DNA of 64,000 bases from contig OX637397.1 of NCBI GenBank assembly GCA_951799425.1, forward strand, positions 5,571,001 through 5,635,000, in the 5' to 3' direction. The translations under genes and the position numbers were made by a program. The notes under the pieces are model-generated. The model saw only the letters and a list, made by a program, of their open reading frames with translations. It made no database searches and was not told the origin of the DNA. Source of the DNA: Ilex aquifolium (Eukaryota; Streptophyta; Magnoliopsida; Aquifoliales; Aquifoliaceae). This document shows positions 14,097 through 27,280 of the stretch, piece after piece; positions within the stretch are counted from its first letter, which is position 1; every line of letters begins with the position of its first letter.

Positions 14097-14600
14097 ATGG
14101 AATATAAAATGACACTCGTATCCTCGTCTTTTAATCAGAATTGGATGCTAAAAGCAATTAAATACGTTGTCTATTTTAGGATTATCTCGAAACATGTTCA
14201 TTTGGATTTTATCAAATGGATAGGGCATAACCAGGGTAACCCTCGCCAGGGTCCATCAAAAGTAAAGAAATGGCAAAGGCTACAACAATGCCATCAAGAT
14301 GACAACAAAAGTTCTTTTGTTTCCTTCTGCTAAGATTCATGGGCTGAAAAAACAATGCAACTTTTATCATTCGCAAGGCAAATGGAACTCTCTTTGTTTA
14401 CAAAGACTGATAGTTCTTTCTGTGCACATTACCAAGGCTATTATATTCAAATTTGCTTCTGTCTAGCTGGTTATTCTGTGATTGCCTTTCGAACCCTGTC
14501 TTTAGTGGACAGTGATATATTCCTCATGTTTTATGCACATGCATATTCGAAGTTGCTCAAATTGTTACTCTTCCTTTCTATATCTATATTGAATGTTTAA
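14097..14600 (+). other. Low-copy sequence with two short open frames, unrecognised
   Basis: Frames of 78 and 81 codons (14097-14333 and 14355-14600) lie in DNA of ordinary complexity next to the methyltransferase fragment. A basic segment (QGPSKVKKWQRLQQCHQDD) looks mildly protein-like, but I recognise no family. They may be further captured gene DNA or intron. Confidence 0.25.
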
Positions 14601-14967
14601 GAGAATCCCCCCAAAAATACAAATTTCATTTAACCATGTACTCTAACGGTCAGTAAGAAGCACTCCAATCATTTGCTTTATTACTTCATAACGGCCAAAA
14701 ACTTCGACTAGTACACCAATGAAAATTTTAGGTGGTGTATAGCAAGTAATATCAACAGCTCTTGTTGAATTTGCGGCCAGACAACTTCTCAGACTAGTAC
14801 AAAATGTGATTTATGAGTCCCTTCGCTGCATTAAACCATAAAACATACATGTAAGAACTTTAGAAATTCTTTTGTCATCACAACATACTGTGCATGTGTG
14901 CATGAGTTAACTGGTGCTCGATCCCTATTTGCTTTATTGACCAAATCATGAGCACCATTATATGAAT

Positions 14968-15002
14968 ATTGTGGGTGGGTGGGTGGGTGAGTGGGTGGGG
15001 GT
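14968..15002 (+). repeat. GGGT microsatellite
   Basis: A run of gtgg/gggt units with one interruption (gagtgggt) within the low-copy core of the giant element. Confidence 0.85.
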
Positions 15003-15161
15003 TAGGGGAGGGTTCACTACAGACAAACATAAAGAAATGAAGAAAAGACCGAATGAATAAATCATTGAAGGAGCTGGTCTGGGGAATGGCAGTGAATTGT
15101 GATCAACTCTAATGATATAAGTAGCCAATGAGATCAAGTGAATAATAATGTGAAATGAAAC

Positions 15162-15260
15162 TCACTCATCCTTCAACTTCTGAATTTTGTCTGGATCTGC
15201 CTCACGAATGTGTTTTTTGAACTGCCGCCTCACCATATCAACAAGCTCGGTGTTCTGTTG
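15162..15260 (-). pseudogene. Captured terminal exon of an unidentified gene
   Basis: On the minus strand an acceptor (ttaatctgcag) is followed by exactly 33 codons. They encode QQNTELVDMVRRQFKKHIR, then EADPDKIQKLKDE, then TGA. Perfect phase from acceptor to stop, and a charged helical peptide, argue for a real last exon copied from a host gene. I do not recognise the family. It is the only fragment in the core on the minus strand, so the core seems to combine pieces from several genes. Confidence 0.5.
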
Positions 15261-15266
15261 CTGCAG

Positions 15267-16863
15267 ATTAATTATAGTAGAAGAACCATGTTAATATTCC
15301 TTCCCTTCTAGGTGTTTGGGCAGCAATTCATTCTAAAACCCCAACAGAGCCTCAACTACGAGTCATATGCAAAGTATAGTTACTCATTCACTTAAGAAGT
15401 CAAATTGTCAGACACTAAATTAAACTACCAAGAAAATAAAACAAACTGGTATCTAGTGTTGTCTTTCCAAAACTAAATCTATTAAGGTTAGGGGAAAAAA
15501 TAATTTTTTTTTCTTTTTTGATCAGCAAGGACAAGATTCCAAATTTTTTTACATGCAGTAAAGATTAAAATCAAAAGCAAAATATATCTCACAAACAGAT
15601 TTCTAATTCATCCTTAAAAAAAAAAAAAAGAATTCTCCCAAAATTAGGAAAACTCATATCCAAAAGGAAGCCAAAAGACGAATTCTTTCAAGACCAATTC
15701 TCATTGGCACCCCTGATCTAAGTTTCTCAAGAATCAAATCATAACCAAGCTTAAAACATTGATATGTACAAGATAATACAAAACATGAAGGGAGATAGAA
15801 AGAATAAAAAAATAGAACATAATCATAGGAAATTAAATTATACTCACTTCAAAGATTTGAATAACAAAACACAAGTACATTTCACATTACGATTAATGTA
15901 TGCACATAACTGCAGAATTATTTCCTCAAAATAAAAAATAACAAAGGAAAAAGAATGAATGAAACTAATTCTGATGGCATTGTTGACAAGTTCAGCATGA
16001 TTAGAAAAACCCTAATAATCAATAAACTGAGTATTAACAAACCAGATCAACCACTAGAATGCAAATTACATACCAATATCTTTAGTTTTACATAGTGGAG
16101 TGCTTTCATCAGGTATCACAAGGAAAACTACTAAACTTCACATCACAAAACTAACAAATAAACCTTGTGCAACACACCCACCAAAAATAAAAATTTATTG
16201 AAAAGAACAACTAGCAGTGCAAGGAAAAAGACAATAATTATCAGTATCACAGATATAATTTTCTGTCGACAAAATTTTCTTGAATTGAGACATACCCAAT
16301 GAAAATTCAGATACAAAACCACTTAGCTAACTGCTGAGACAAATAGATCCGAAGTAGAAAGTCAAACACCCATCACTAACATCAAAGAAGAGGAATGCAA
16401 AAATATGCCTTGCCATCAAATCCAGATAAAGAACTAACCATCAAATTCCACAATTATGCAAATTCACACAAATATATAACTACAAAATTTTTGCAGAAAA
16501 ATATATAAATTCATACACATATGTATCCATATATAAGGGTATTCACTATTCACATAATCTATCCTTTTATGTATGTATGTGGATATATACAAAATCACAT
16601 ATAGACAACTTGTAATGCACTACAAACAACAAAAAAGAAAGAAGCCACAAGAACACAATGAGAAAAATGAATAAATATAGACCAAAAAAAAATCTAGTCA
16701 AAAAGGGCAAACCTCCTTTTTTTTTATAGTTTTGTGGAAGGGATATCTTGCAAGAGAACATGGGGGAGTTGAAAGGCAGGGGAATCCACTGTTCTAAAAA
16801 AAAACACGCATTGTATTACAAAAACACGCATTGTACATCATGAGATGAAGACAAACTGTCATT
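15267..16863. other. AT-rich low-copy stretch inside the giant element
   Basis: No convincing gene. Base composition and poly-A/T tracts suggest intron or UTR-like host DNA linked to the minus-strand exon at 15162-15260. A 64-codon minus frame at 16567-16761 is hydrophobic low-complexity translation and is not accepted as a gene. Confidence 0.4.
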
Positions 16864-18320
16864 GGTAAAGTGGAAACAAACATTAATAAGATCATTTGAA
16901 TAAAAAATAAAGGTCAACATAATATCATTTATACCCCATGGTCCAATTTTTGTATTTCCTTCCCTTCGATTGTCTTCAGACAATCATTGCTATAGTGAAA
17001 ACAAGCATCGATTAGATCATTTGAATAAAAAATAAGATCAACACAAATAATTTAGCATTTAGAATAAAAAAAATCTCCCACTAGTAAAAAAGCCAGGAGG
17101 TTGCTGGGTGAGATTGCTTAATATCTTCAGTTTCAGCTTCATGTTCCTTCTTCACCCTAAACATAAAATAAACCATTAACCACAAAAATGGCTTCACCAT
17201 ATAAATTACGATATTAACTAAAAAAATGTTCACTTACATTAAAACGAGTCAAGACTTGGATCGCCATGGTAAGCAACGGAGGATTATCAAAGACAAAGTC
17301 AGTAATGGAGTTTCACGTCGCGGACTCAACAGGGAAGGCAAGACTAGTAACCACAGTGAAAGAGATGGAGGGAAGGCAAGACTAGTAACCAGTCATTTAG
17401 GCGGGAAAGTGGATAGAGGGAGAAGATAAGGTTTTGTGATTTGTGGAACACAATATTCACAAGAAAAAAAAAAATATATATTGTAATATGTTATAGTGTT
17501 ATGGGAACAAAATAAAAATAGTGTTATAGTTTATGGGTGTAAGTGTAATTTAAAGTAAGACCGGTCCTAAGAATGGTGGACCGAACGTGTGTATAATTAC
17601 ACTTACTTATCCTATCATATAACATTTTTATCCCTTTGATATTACACTTTTAACATTTTGATATTATAATTCATCAAATTAACATCCAAAATCATCCCTT
17701 AACCTTTTTTTGGTAAAGTGGAAACAAACATTAATAAGATCATTGGAATAAAAAATAAAGATCAACATAATATCATTTATACCCCATGGTCCATTTTTTT
17801 TATTTCCTTCCCTTTGATTGTCTTCACACAATCCTTGCTATAGTGAAAACAAGCATCTATGATCATTTGAATAAAAAAATAAGATCAACACAAATAATTT
17901 AGCATTTAGATTTAAAAAAATCTCCCACTAGTAAAAAAGTCAGGAGGTTGTTGGGCGACATGGCTTAATATCTTCAGCTTCAGCTTCATGTTTCTTCTTC
18001 ACCCTAATAGTTTCAGCTTCCTTCTTCACCCTAAACATAAAATAAACCATTAACCACAAAAATGGCTTCACCATATAAATTACGATATTAACTAAAAAAA
18101 ATGTTCACTTACATTAGAACGAGTCAAGACCTGGATCACCAAGGTAGGCAACAGAGGATTATCAAAGACAAAGTCAGTAATGGAGTTTCACGTCGCGGAC
18201 TCAACAGGGAAGGCAAGACCAGTCAGCACAGTGAAAGAGATGGAGGGAAATAGATGGAGGGAAACAAAAGACCAGTAATAGTCGTTTAGGCGGGAAAGTG
18301 GGTAGAGGGAGAAGATAAGA
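16864..18320 (+). repeat. Direct duplication of about 0.6 kb (two copies, spacing 848 bp)
   Basis: Copy 1 (16864-17429) and copy 2 (17712-18320) share ggtaaagtggaaacaaac, the middle segment around tggagtttcacgtcgcgg and the end ggcgggaaagtgg. Between them lies an accggt core module (17555-17590) with AT-rich flanks. Copy 2 has small insertions. Each copy ends in a GCGGGAAA motif. The 67-codon frame at 17226-17429 is within copy 1 and has no recognisable family. Confidence 0.8.
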
Positions 18321-18321
18321 T

Positions 18322-21300
18322 GAAAATTGAATGTTTATTAGATGAAATGTAATGTTAATTTAGAGTTGAGTTAATGAATTAAATGATAAATTAAATTTTT
18401 TTTGGATTATTTTGGATGTTAAATTTGACAAATTGAGTGGTAATTGGATGAATTGAATGTCTATTTAGTATTAATTTGATGAATTGAATATTAATTAGAT
18501 GAACTAAATGTTAATTTGATATTAATTTGATTAATTAAATATTAATTTCATTAAATTGAGCGTTAATTTAATTTTGTTGGGTTAGATTGAGAACAAAAAA
18601 AAAATAGTGTTATAGTTTAGGGATGTAAGTGTAATTTAAACTAAGACCGATCCTTAAATGGTGTACCGATCGAGGGTATAATTACACTCACGATCTCTTA
18701 TCATATTACACTTTTATCCCTTTGATATTACACTTTTAACCTTTTGATATTATAATTCATCAAATTAACATCCAAACTCTTCCAATAAATACTCAATTTA
18801 TTAAATCAACAACTAACATGCAATTAATACTCAATTTATCAAATTTCCACCTAATTAACATTCAATTCTTCAAATCAACATTTAATTTTACCTAATAAAC
18901 ATTTAATTCATCCAATCTCATCCAATTTATATTCAAATTCATTCGAGAAACATTCAATTCATAAAATTAACATCCAAAATCCTCGATTTAACAAATTAAC
19001 ACCAAAATAACGTAATAAATGTTTAATTTTTCAAATAAATAACAAATTAACATTCAATTCTTCATCTAATCAACATTTAATTCATCAACTTAACATTCAA
19101 TCACATCCAATTAATATTCAATTCATCAAATTAACATAAAATTAACATTCAATTCATTTAATTAATATTCAAGTGCATTAAATTAATATTCAATTTATCA
19201 AATTACCATGCAAAATTTTATTAATTGAATGTTTATTAGATGAAATGTAATGTTAATTTAGAGTTGAGTTAATGAATTAAATGTTTATTTGATTAATTTT
19301 CATATTACTTTGGTTTGGTGTTGATTTGATAAATTAAATTTTCTTTGGATTATTTTGGATGTTAAATTTGACATATTGAGTGGTAATTGGGTGAATTGAA
19401 TGTCTATTTAGTATTAATTTGATGAATTGAATATTAATTAGATGAACTAAATGTTAATTTGATATTAATTTGATGAATTAAATATTAATTTCATGAAATT
19501 GAGCGATAATTTAATTTTGTTGGGTTAGATTGAGAACAAAAAAAAAATAGTGTTATAGTTTAGGGATGTAAGTGTAATTTAAACTAAGACCGATCCTAGA
19601 ATGGTGGACCGATCGAGGGTATAATTACACTCACGATCTCTTATCATATTACACTTTTATCCCTTTGATATTACACTTTTAACCTTTTGATATTATAATT
19701 CATCAAATTAACATCCAAACTCTTCCAATAAATACTCAATTTATTAAATCAACAAGTAACATGCAATTAATACTCAATTTATCAAATTTCCACCTAATTA
19801 ACATTCAATTCTTTAAATCAACATTTAATTTTACCTAATAAACATTTAATTCATCCAATCTCATCCAATTTATATTCAAATTCATTCGAGAAACATTCAA
19901 TTCATAAAATTAACATCCAAAATCCTCGATTTAACAAATTAACACCAAAGTAACGTAATAAACGTTTAATTTTTCAAATAAATAACAAATTAACATTCAA
20001 TTCTTCATCTAATCAACATTTAATTCATCAACTTAACATTCAATCACATCCAATTAATATTCAATTCATCAAATTAACATAAAATTAACATTCAATTCAT
20101 TTAATTAATATTCAAGTGCATTAAATTAATATTCAATTTATCAAATTACCATAGAAAATTTTATTAATTGAATGTTTATTAGATGAAATGTAATGTTAAT
20201 TTAGAGTTGAGTTAATGAATTAAATGTTTATTTGATTAATTTTCATATTACTTTGGTTTGGTGTTGATTTGATAAATTAAATTTTCTTTGGATTATTTTG
20301 GATGTTAAATTTGACAAATTGAGTGGTAATTGGATGAATTGAATGTCTATTTAGTATTAATTTGATGAATTGAATATTAATTAGATGAACTAAATGTTAA
20401 TTTGATATTAATTTGATGAATTAAATATTAATTTCATGAAATTGAGCGTTAATTTAATTTTGTTGGGTTAGATTGAGAACAAAAAAAAATATTGTTATAG
20501 TTTAGGGATGTAAGTGTAATTTAAACTAAGACCGATCCTAGAATGGTGGACCGATCGAGGGTATAATTACACTCACGATCTCTTATCATATTACACTTTT
20601 ATCCCTTTGATATTACACTTTTAACCTTTTGATATTATAATTCATCAAATTAACATCCAAACTCTTCCAATAAATACTCAATTTATTAAATCAACAACTA
20701 ACATGCAATTAATACTCAATTTATCAAATTTCCACCTAATTAACATTCAATTCTTCAAATCAACATTTAATTTTACCTAATAAACATTTAATTCATCCAA
20801 TCTCATCCAATTTATATTCAAATTAATTCGAGAAACATTCAATTCATAAAATTAACATCCAAAATCCTCGATTTAACAAATTAACACCAAAGTAACGTAA
20901 TAAACGTTTAATTTTTCAAATAAATAACAAATTAACATTCAATTCTTCATCTAATCAACATTTAATTCATCAACTTAACATTCAATCACATCCAATTAAT
21001 ATTCAATTCATCAAATTAACATAAAATTAACATTCAATTCATTTAATTAATATTCAAGTGCATTAAATTAATATTCAATTTATCAAATTACCATGCAAAA
21101 TTTTATTAATTGAATGTTTATTAGATGAAATGTAATGTTAATTTAGAGTTGAGTTAATGAATTAAATGTTTATTTGATTAATTTTCATATTACTTTGGTT
21201 TGGTGTTGATTTGATAAATTAAATTTTCTTTGGATTATTTTGGATGTTAAATTTGACATATTGAGTGGTAATTGGATGAATTGAATGTCTATTTAGTATT

Positions 21301-21914
21301 AATTTGATGAATTGAATATTAATTAGATGAACTAAATGTTAATTTGATATTAATTTGATGAATTAAATATTAATTTCATGAAATTGAGCGTTAATTTAAT
21401 TTTGTTGGGTTAGATTGAGAACAAAAAAAAATAGTGTTATAGTTTAGGGATGTAAGTGTAATTTAAACTAAGACCGATCCTAGAATGGTGGACCGATCGA
21501 GGGTATAATTACACTCACGATCTCTTATCATATTACACTTTTATCCCTTTGATATTACACTTTTAACCTTTTGATATTATAATTCATCAAATTAACATCC
21601 AAACTCTTCCAATAAATACTCAATTTATTAAATCAACAAGTAACATGTAATTAATACTCAATTTATCAAATTTTCATCTAATTAACATTCAATTCTTCAA
21701 ATAAACATTTAATTCTACCTAATAAACATTTAATTCATCCAATCTCATCCAATTTATATTCAAATTCGAGTAACATTCAATTCATAAAATTAACATCCAA
21801 AATCCTCGATTTAACAAATTAACACCAAAGTAACGTACAATTTCATCCAATAAATGTTTAATTTTTCAAATAAATAACAAATTAACATTCAATTCTTCAT
21901 CAAATCAACATTCA
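18322..21914 (+). repeat. 942-bp tandem repeat, nearly four units
   Basis: The landmark ctaagaccga occurs at 18641, 19584, 20526 and 21468, giving spacings of 943, 942 and 942. Neighbouring units differ only by scattered substitutions and short indels, so amplification is recent relative to the 3.8-10.7 kb block. In each unit, one half consists of ttgatgaattgaatgttaat-type words. A core module follows (agaccgatcc ... gtggaccgatcg). The other half is the reverse-complement words attaacattcaattcatcaa. A single unit can therefore fold back on itself. No coding content. Confidence 0.9.
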
Positions 21915-21916
21915 AT

Positions 21917-24612
21917 TTCAACTTTTTTGTGTAAGGGTTCCAACTTTTATGGTTAATAGTTTCAACTATTCTGGGTAAGAGTTTCAACTTTTATGGGTAA
22001 TAGTTCCAACTCTTTTGGGTAGGGGTTCCAACTCATGGGGGGAGGGGTTCCAACATTTATGGGTAAGGGTTCCAACTTTTATGGGTGGCGGTTTCAACTT
22101 TTTCGGGTTGGAGTTCCAACTGTTGGGGGTAAGGGTTCCAACTCTTGACGGGAGGGGTTCCAACTTTTTTGGGTATGAGTTTTAACTTTTTTGGGTAAAG
22201 GTTCCAACTTTTATGGTTAATAGTTTCAACTCTTTTGGGTAAGAGTTTCAACTTTTATGGGTTATAGTTCCAACTCTTTTGGTTAGGGGTTCCAACTCTT
22301 GGGGGAGGAGTTCCGACATTTTTGTGTAAGGGTTCCAACTTTTATGGCTGGGGGTTTCAACTTTTTTGGGTTGGGGTTCCAACAATTTTAGTTGGGGGGT
22401 AAGGGTTCCAACTCTTGAGGGGAGGACTTTCAACTTTTTTGGGTAGGGGTTTCAACTTTTTTGGGTAAGGGTTCCAACTTTTATGGTTAATAGTTTCTAC
22501 TCTTTTGGTAAGAGTTTCAACTTTTATGGGTAATAGTTCTAACTTTTTTGGGTAGGGGTTCCAACTCTTGGGGGGAGGGGTTCCAACATTTTTGGGTAAG
22601 GGTTCCAACTTTTATGGCAGGGGTTTCAATTTTTTTGGGTAGGGGTTCCAACAATTTTAGTAGTGGTTCCAACTGTTGGGGGGGTAAGGGTTTCAACTCT
22701 TGAGGGGAGGGGTTCCAACTTTTTTGGGTAGGAGTTTCAACTTTTTTGGGTATAGGTTTCAACTTTTTTGGGTAAGGGTTCCAACTTTTATGGTTAATAG
22801 TTTCAACTCTTTTGGGTAAGGGGTTTCAACTTTTATGGGTAATAGTTCCAACTCTTTGGGGAGGGGTTCCAAAATTGCATGGGTAAGGGTTCCAACTTTT
22901 ATGGGTTGTGGTTTCAACTTTTTTGGGTAGGGGTTCCAACTGTTGGGGGTAAGGGTTCCAACTCTTGAGGAGGGGGGTTCCAACTTTTTTGGGTAACGGT
23001 TTCATTTCAACTTTTACGGTAATAGTTCCAATTCTTTTGGGTAGGGGTTCCAACTCTTGGGGGGAGGGGTTCCAACATTTTTGGGTAAGGGTTCCAAGTT
23101 TTATGGCTGGGGGTTTCAACTTTTTTGGGTTGGGGTTCCAACAATTTTAGTAGGGGTTGCAACTGTTGGGGGTAAGGGTTCCATCTCTTGAGGGTAAGAG
23201 TTTCAACTTTTATAGGTTGGAGTTTCAACTTTTTTGGATAATGGTTTCAACTTTTATGGGTAATAGTTTCTACTCTTTTGGTAGGGGTTCCAACATTTTT
23301 GGGTACGGGTTCCAAATTTTATGGGTGGGGGTTTCAACTTTTTTGGGTAGGGGTTCCAACTTTTATGGGTGGGAGTTTCAACTTTTTTGGGTAGGGGTTC
23401 CAACTCTTTGGGGCGTGGTTCCAACTTTTTTGGGTAGGGGTTTCAACATTTTTGGGTAAGGGTTTCTACTTTTATGGGTGGGGGTTTCAACTTTTTTGGG
23501 TAGGGGTTCCAACTCTTAGGGGACGGGTTCCAACTTTTTTGGGTAGGGGTTTCAACATTTTTGGGTAAGGGTTCCAACTTTTATGGGTTGGGGTTTCAAC
23601 TTTTTTGGGTAGGGGTTCCAACTCTTGAGGGGAGGGGTTCCAACATTTTTGGGTACGAGTTCCAACTTTTATGGGTGGGGGTTTCAACTTTTTTGGGCAG
23701 GGGTTCCAACTTTTTTGGTTAGGGGTTCCAACTTTTATGGGTGCGGGTTTCAACTTTTTTGGGTAGGGGTTCCAACTCTTGGGGGAGGGGTTCCAATTTT
23801 TATGGGTGGGGGTTTCAACATTTTTGGGTAAGGGTTCCAACTCTTGATGGGTTGGGGTTTCAACTGTTTTGGGTAGGGATTCCAACTCTTGAGGGGAGGG
23901 GTTCCAACATTTTTGGGTACGGGTTCCAACTTTTATGGGTGGGGGTTTCAACTTTTTTGGGTATGAGTTCCAACTTTTATGGGTGGGAGTTTCAACTTTT
24001 TTGGGTAGGGGTTCCAACTCTTGGGGGAGGGGTTCCAACTTTTTTGGGTAGGGGTTTCAACATTTTTGGGTAAGGCTCCCTACTTTTATGGCTAGGGTTT
24101 CAACTTTTTTGGGTAGGGGTTCCAACTTTTAGGGAACGGGTTCCAACTCTTAGGGGACGGATTCCAACTTTTTTGGGTAAGGGTTTCAACATTTTTGGGT
24201 TAAGGTTCCAACTTTTATGGGTTGGGGTTTCAACTTTTTTGGGTTGGAGTTCCAACTTTTGAGGGGAGGGGTTCCAACATTTTTGGGTACGGGTTCCAAC
24301 TTTTATGGGTTGAGGTTTCAACTTTTTTGGATAGGGGTTCCAACTTTTATGGGTGGGATTTCAACTTTTTTGGATAAGAGTTTCAACTTTTATGGGTAAT
24401 AGTTCAAACTCTTTTGGTAGGGGTTCCAACTATTGAGGGGAGGGGTTCCAACATTTTTTGGTACGGGTTCCAACTTTTATGGGTGGGGGGTTTCAACTTT
24501 TTTGGGTAGGGGTTCCAACTTTTATGGGTGGGGGTTTCAACTTTTATGGGTAGGGGTTTCAACTCTTGGGGGGAGGATCCATGTGAGAGGGGTTCCAACT
24601 GTTGGGGGGGTA
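21917..24612 (+). repeat. 22-bp G-rich minisatellite array 2
   Basis: Same family and same strand orientation as the array at 1818-3803, roughly 120 units with more variants (tctt, tgttgggggtaa and tggttaatag forms). The junction with the AT-rich 942-bp repeat at about 21915 is abrupt. All open frames here (up to 183 codons, rich in K-P-W-N-P-Y) are by-products of the 66-bp periodicity. Confidence 0.9.
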
Positions 24613-24713
24613 AGTGTTATTACCGGTTTAGCAGGTAACCGGTATCCACTTTCCAGGTAACCGGTAGTCCTTTAAAAAGTGATCAATGGCTACAAAAATA
24701 AGAAAATTTCATC

Positions 24714-24776
24714 AAAGGTCCAAAATGAACTTCGGTACGGTACCGAAAAGGTGAATTCGGTATTGTAGCCTGACCC
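24714..24776 (-). repeat. Right terminal inverted repeat of the giant element
   Basis: Read on the minus strand it begins GGGTCAGGCTAC and contains TTTTCGGTACC then TACCGAA, as at the left end. A short palindrome (ttcggtac-g-gtaccgaa) lies at 24731-24747. Several accggt motifs sit just inside (24620-24665), mirroring those inside the left end. The flanking bases 24777-24785 repeat the nine bases before 1144. Confidence 0.6.
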
Positions 24777-24999
24777 TTTTTTATATAAACCAAAATTGAC
24801 CACCAATTGCTATGCCCACGCCCGAATGTGTGTGTATTACACATTTGCCCTTTTGTTTTAAATTATTCTTTAAACTTTTAATTGCACTAATTTATCTCCT
24901 GAATTAAATAATTTATTTCAATCAATCCATTACCTTAAATCATGTGAAACAACTGTTAAATCAACGAAAAATTGTGGCGTTATTATGCAAACTAGGGGG

Positions 25000-25317
25000 T
25001 AGGGCTGTTAATCAAACTGAGCTACTCGAGTTTGGCTTGAGCTCGGCTCGTTCAAGCTCGGTTCGTTTTCTTAACAAGCCCAAACTTGAACAAGTTTTTA
25101 GGCTCGTTTAGAAAACAAGCCCTACAAGCTCGGCTCAAACTCGACATGCTTGGCTCGTTTATGTTCAAATACTCGGGCTCGGCTCGGGTTTGACTTGTTT
25201 TTAGCTCGTTCAGGCTCGGCTCGTTTCCTAAACGAGCCGAGTTTGAACAATTTTTCAGACTCGATTAAAAAACAAGCTTTTCAAATTCGGCTCGAACTCG
25301 TTCGACTAACAGCCTTA
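25000..25317. mobile_element. hAT-type MITE of the gctcg-rich family
   Basis: The ends tagggctgttaat and (inverted) taaggctgttagt form terminal inverted repeats. The interior is a mosaic of gagctcggctcg/aacaagc words readable in either orientation. The flanks ctaggggg (24992-24999) and ctaggagg (25318-25325) agree at 7 of 8 positions, fitting the 8-bp duplication of hAT elements. A 71-codon frame across its right half is not a gene. Confidence 0.7.
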
Positions 25318-25325
25318 CTAGGAGG

Positions 25326-25809
25326 GTCACTTTGGATAGACCAAAACAATGAGAAGACAACTTAGAAATATAGACATTTGGCTGTTTAACAGTTAGATTT
25401 AAAAGCCAAGAGCAATAGTCAGCGTAGGGCTCGACAATTGACTTCTTTTGTATTAAACATGATGGATTTGGCTACCCATCGACCGCCTCTACAACCTAAG
25501 CCTCTAGGCTATGTCTTTATGAAAGCCTTAATGATATTTTCTTTTTTTCTTGCTTTGATTAGACTTCCTCTAACATATTTCGTGCCTATAGTCTTGTAGA
25601 AATCGACCTTGGGGTCATTTTCTTCGGATGGGTTAGATTTTGGTGCTAAAGAATTATTTGTTTAGTAGGGTACTTCGGTCTTAATCCAATCATGAATAAC
25701 ATGTAAAAAGTTTTACTATGTTATTTTATTTTTTTTATTTTAACGAGTAATAAATTCAAATACTCGTAGTTAATTAAGTAAGCATGTACGTAAAATATAA
25801 AACGTGTCA
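25326..25809. other. Spacer, no gene recognised
   Basis: Ordinary AT-rich sequence with no supported feature. Confidence 0.4.
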
Positions 25810-25999
25810 AAAAATTTATAATTAATTTAATATTTATCTATAATACTTGATAGAACAAAAAATTAATAGATTGGATATAAAATATAGACCGTGGGCACCG
25901 TATAATATTTAATTTTTTTTAAAACATATATAAATAATAATTTTTTTAAAAATTTTATGGTGGACCGGGGCCACTGGTCCACTAGTGGCTCCGCCACTG
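25810..25999 (+). mobile_element. Right-end remnant of a hAT-like element
   Basis: The end gtggctccgccactg and about 180 bp before it match the right part of the complete element at 26474-27280 (shared gtgtc-aaaaaattcataatta, tatataaataata and ctggtcc...gtggctcc). No matching left end was found, so it is a truncated copy. Confidence 0.6.
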
Positions 26000-26473
26000 C
26001 ATGGTGATATCATCATCAGCAAGTCAAAGACTCAAGGGAGCCAAGCTAATAGCATTCTATTATTAGCGGTCAAGATTCTCATATCGTCAGGTGATTTTAT
26101 TAGCAGACGGTCCAGATCTCATATGCATTTTTAAATTCGAAGTATATAGTAAGAGGGATGAAAAATAAAAAATATTAATTTTTTTTGTATTTGATAGATT
26201 AAAAAAAATAAAAGGATGAAAAACGTAAAAATATATATTTTATTATTATATTTATATATAAAATTAATATATATATAATATGTAATAGATAAATAATATA
26301 TATATTTATAATATAAAACAGAACATACTTTAATAAGCTCAACTAACGGTCTAAAATAGACTTATTCAACAGCTACAAACATCTCTTTCAAAACTATTCA
26401 CATTGCACCGTGTCTTCATGCACATGTTATCTCTAGCGTATATATATATTAGGATATAAATATAAAATAACAT

Positions 26474-27280
26474 CAGGGGCGGAGCTAGAAATTCTGTCTA
26501 GCGTGGACACTTTACTCAGAAACTTTAATTTTTTTGATAAATATGGTGTATACAAATAAAAACAAAAAAAAAGAAGCTAATTAAAACTCTTCACAACAAA
26601 TGAGACTAATTACATAAAATATATTGTAGTCTTTCTCTATAGAGTTAATAACAATTTTGGTCCCTAAAATATGTATTTTTTGTCAATTTAGTTCTCAATG
26701 TATTAATTTTGTCAATTTTGTCCCTAAAGTATTCAATTCGTATCATTTTAGTCCTTACATATACAGACTGTTAAATTTTTTATGGAATGATCACGTGTTG
26801 AGCATGTGATACCGTCTAAAAAAATAACACATGGTCACTTTCGTCAAAAAACTTGACGGGTTGTCTAATTAGAGACCAAAATGACATGAATTGAATACTT
26901 TAGGGACAAAATTGATAAATTTAATACAATAAGGACTAAACTGATAAAAAAATATAATTTAGCGACTACAAGTGTTATTAACCCTTCTTTATATAATCAA
27001 TCAAATTATTACCCATTGATCACTCATTATGTTATTTAACCTAATTTTCATAATATTTGTAACTTTAAAAATGAGTCTGACATATCAAAAATTTATCTAG
27101 ATATATCCATAAAATATTTAAAGTGTCTCAAAAAATTCATAATTATTTAGTTATATGACTTCAATAAAGTGGACACATTTAAATATATTTATAATAATTT
27201 CAAATATATATATAAATAATATTTTTAAAAAAAATCAGGGTGGGTCTGTGTCCCCTGGTCCTCATGTGGCTCCACCACTG
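26474..27280. mobile_element. hAT-like non-autonomous element with perfect 8-bp duplication
   Basis: The left end caggggcggagctag is mirrored by the right end gtggctccaccactg. Both flanks carry aataacat (26466-26473 and 27281-27288). It is non-coding and hosts a nested MITE at 26642-26984. Confidence 0.8.
26642..26984. mobile_element. Nested MULE-type MITE (GAGTTAATAAC...GTTATTAACCC)
   Basis: Inverted arms of about 120 bp share blocks such as ttttggtccct/tagtcctta, caattttgtccctaaagtat and tcaattc-t-tcattt. Flanks ttctctata (26633-26641) and ttctttata (26985-26993) match at 8 of 9 positions, as expected for a 9-bp duplication. It sits inside the hAT-like element and is therefore younger. Confidence 0.7.

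Noticed and set aside
22057..24660. Repetitive proline/lysine-rich frames up to 183 codons
   Set aside because: Same minisatellite family as array 1; repeat artefacts.
25150..25365. 71-codon plus-strand frame
   Set aside because: It spans the right half and flank of a hAT-type MITE and follows its gctcg words.
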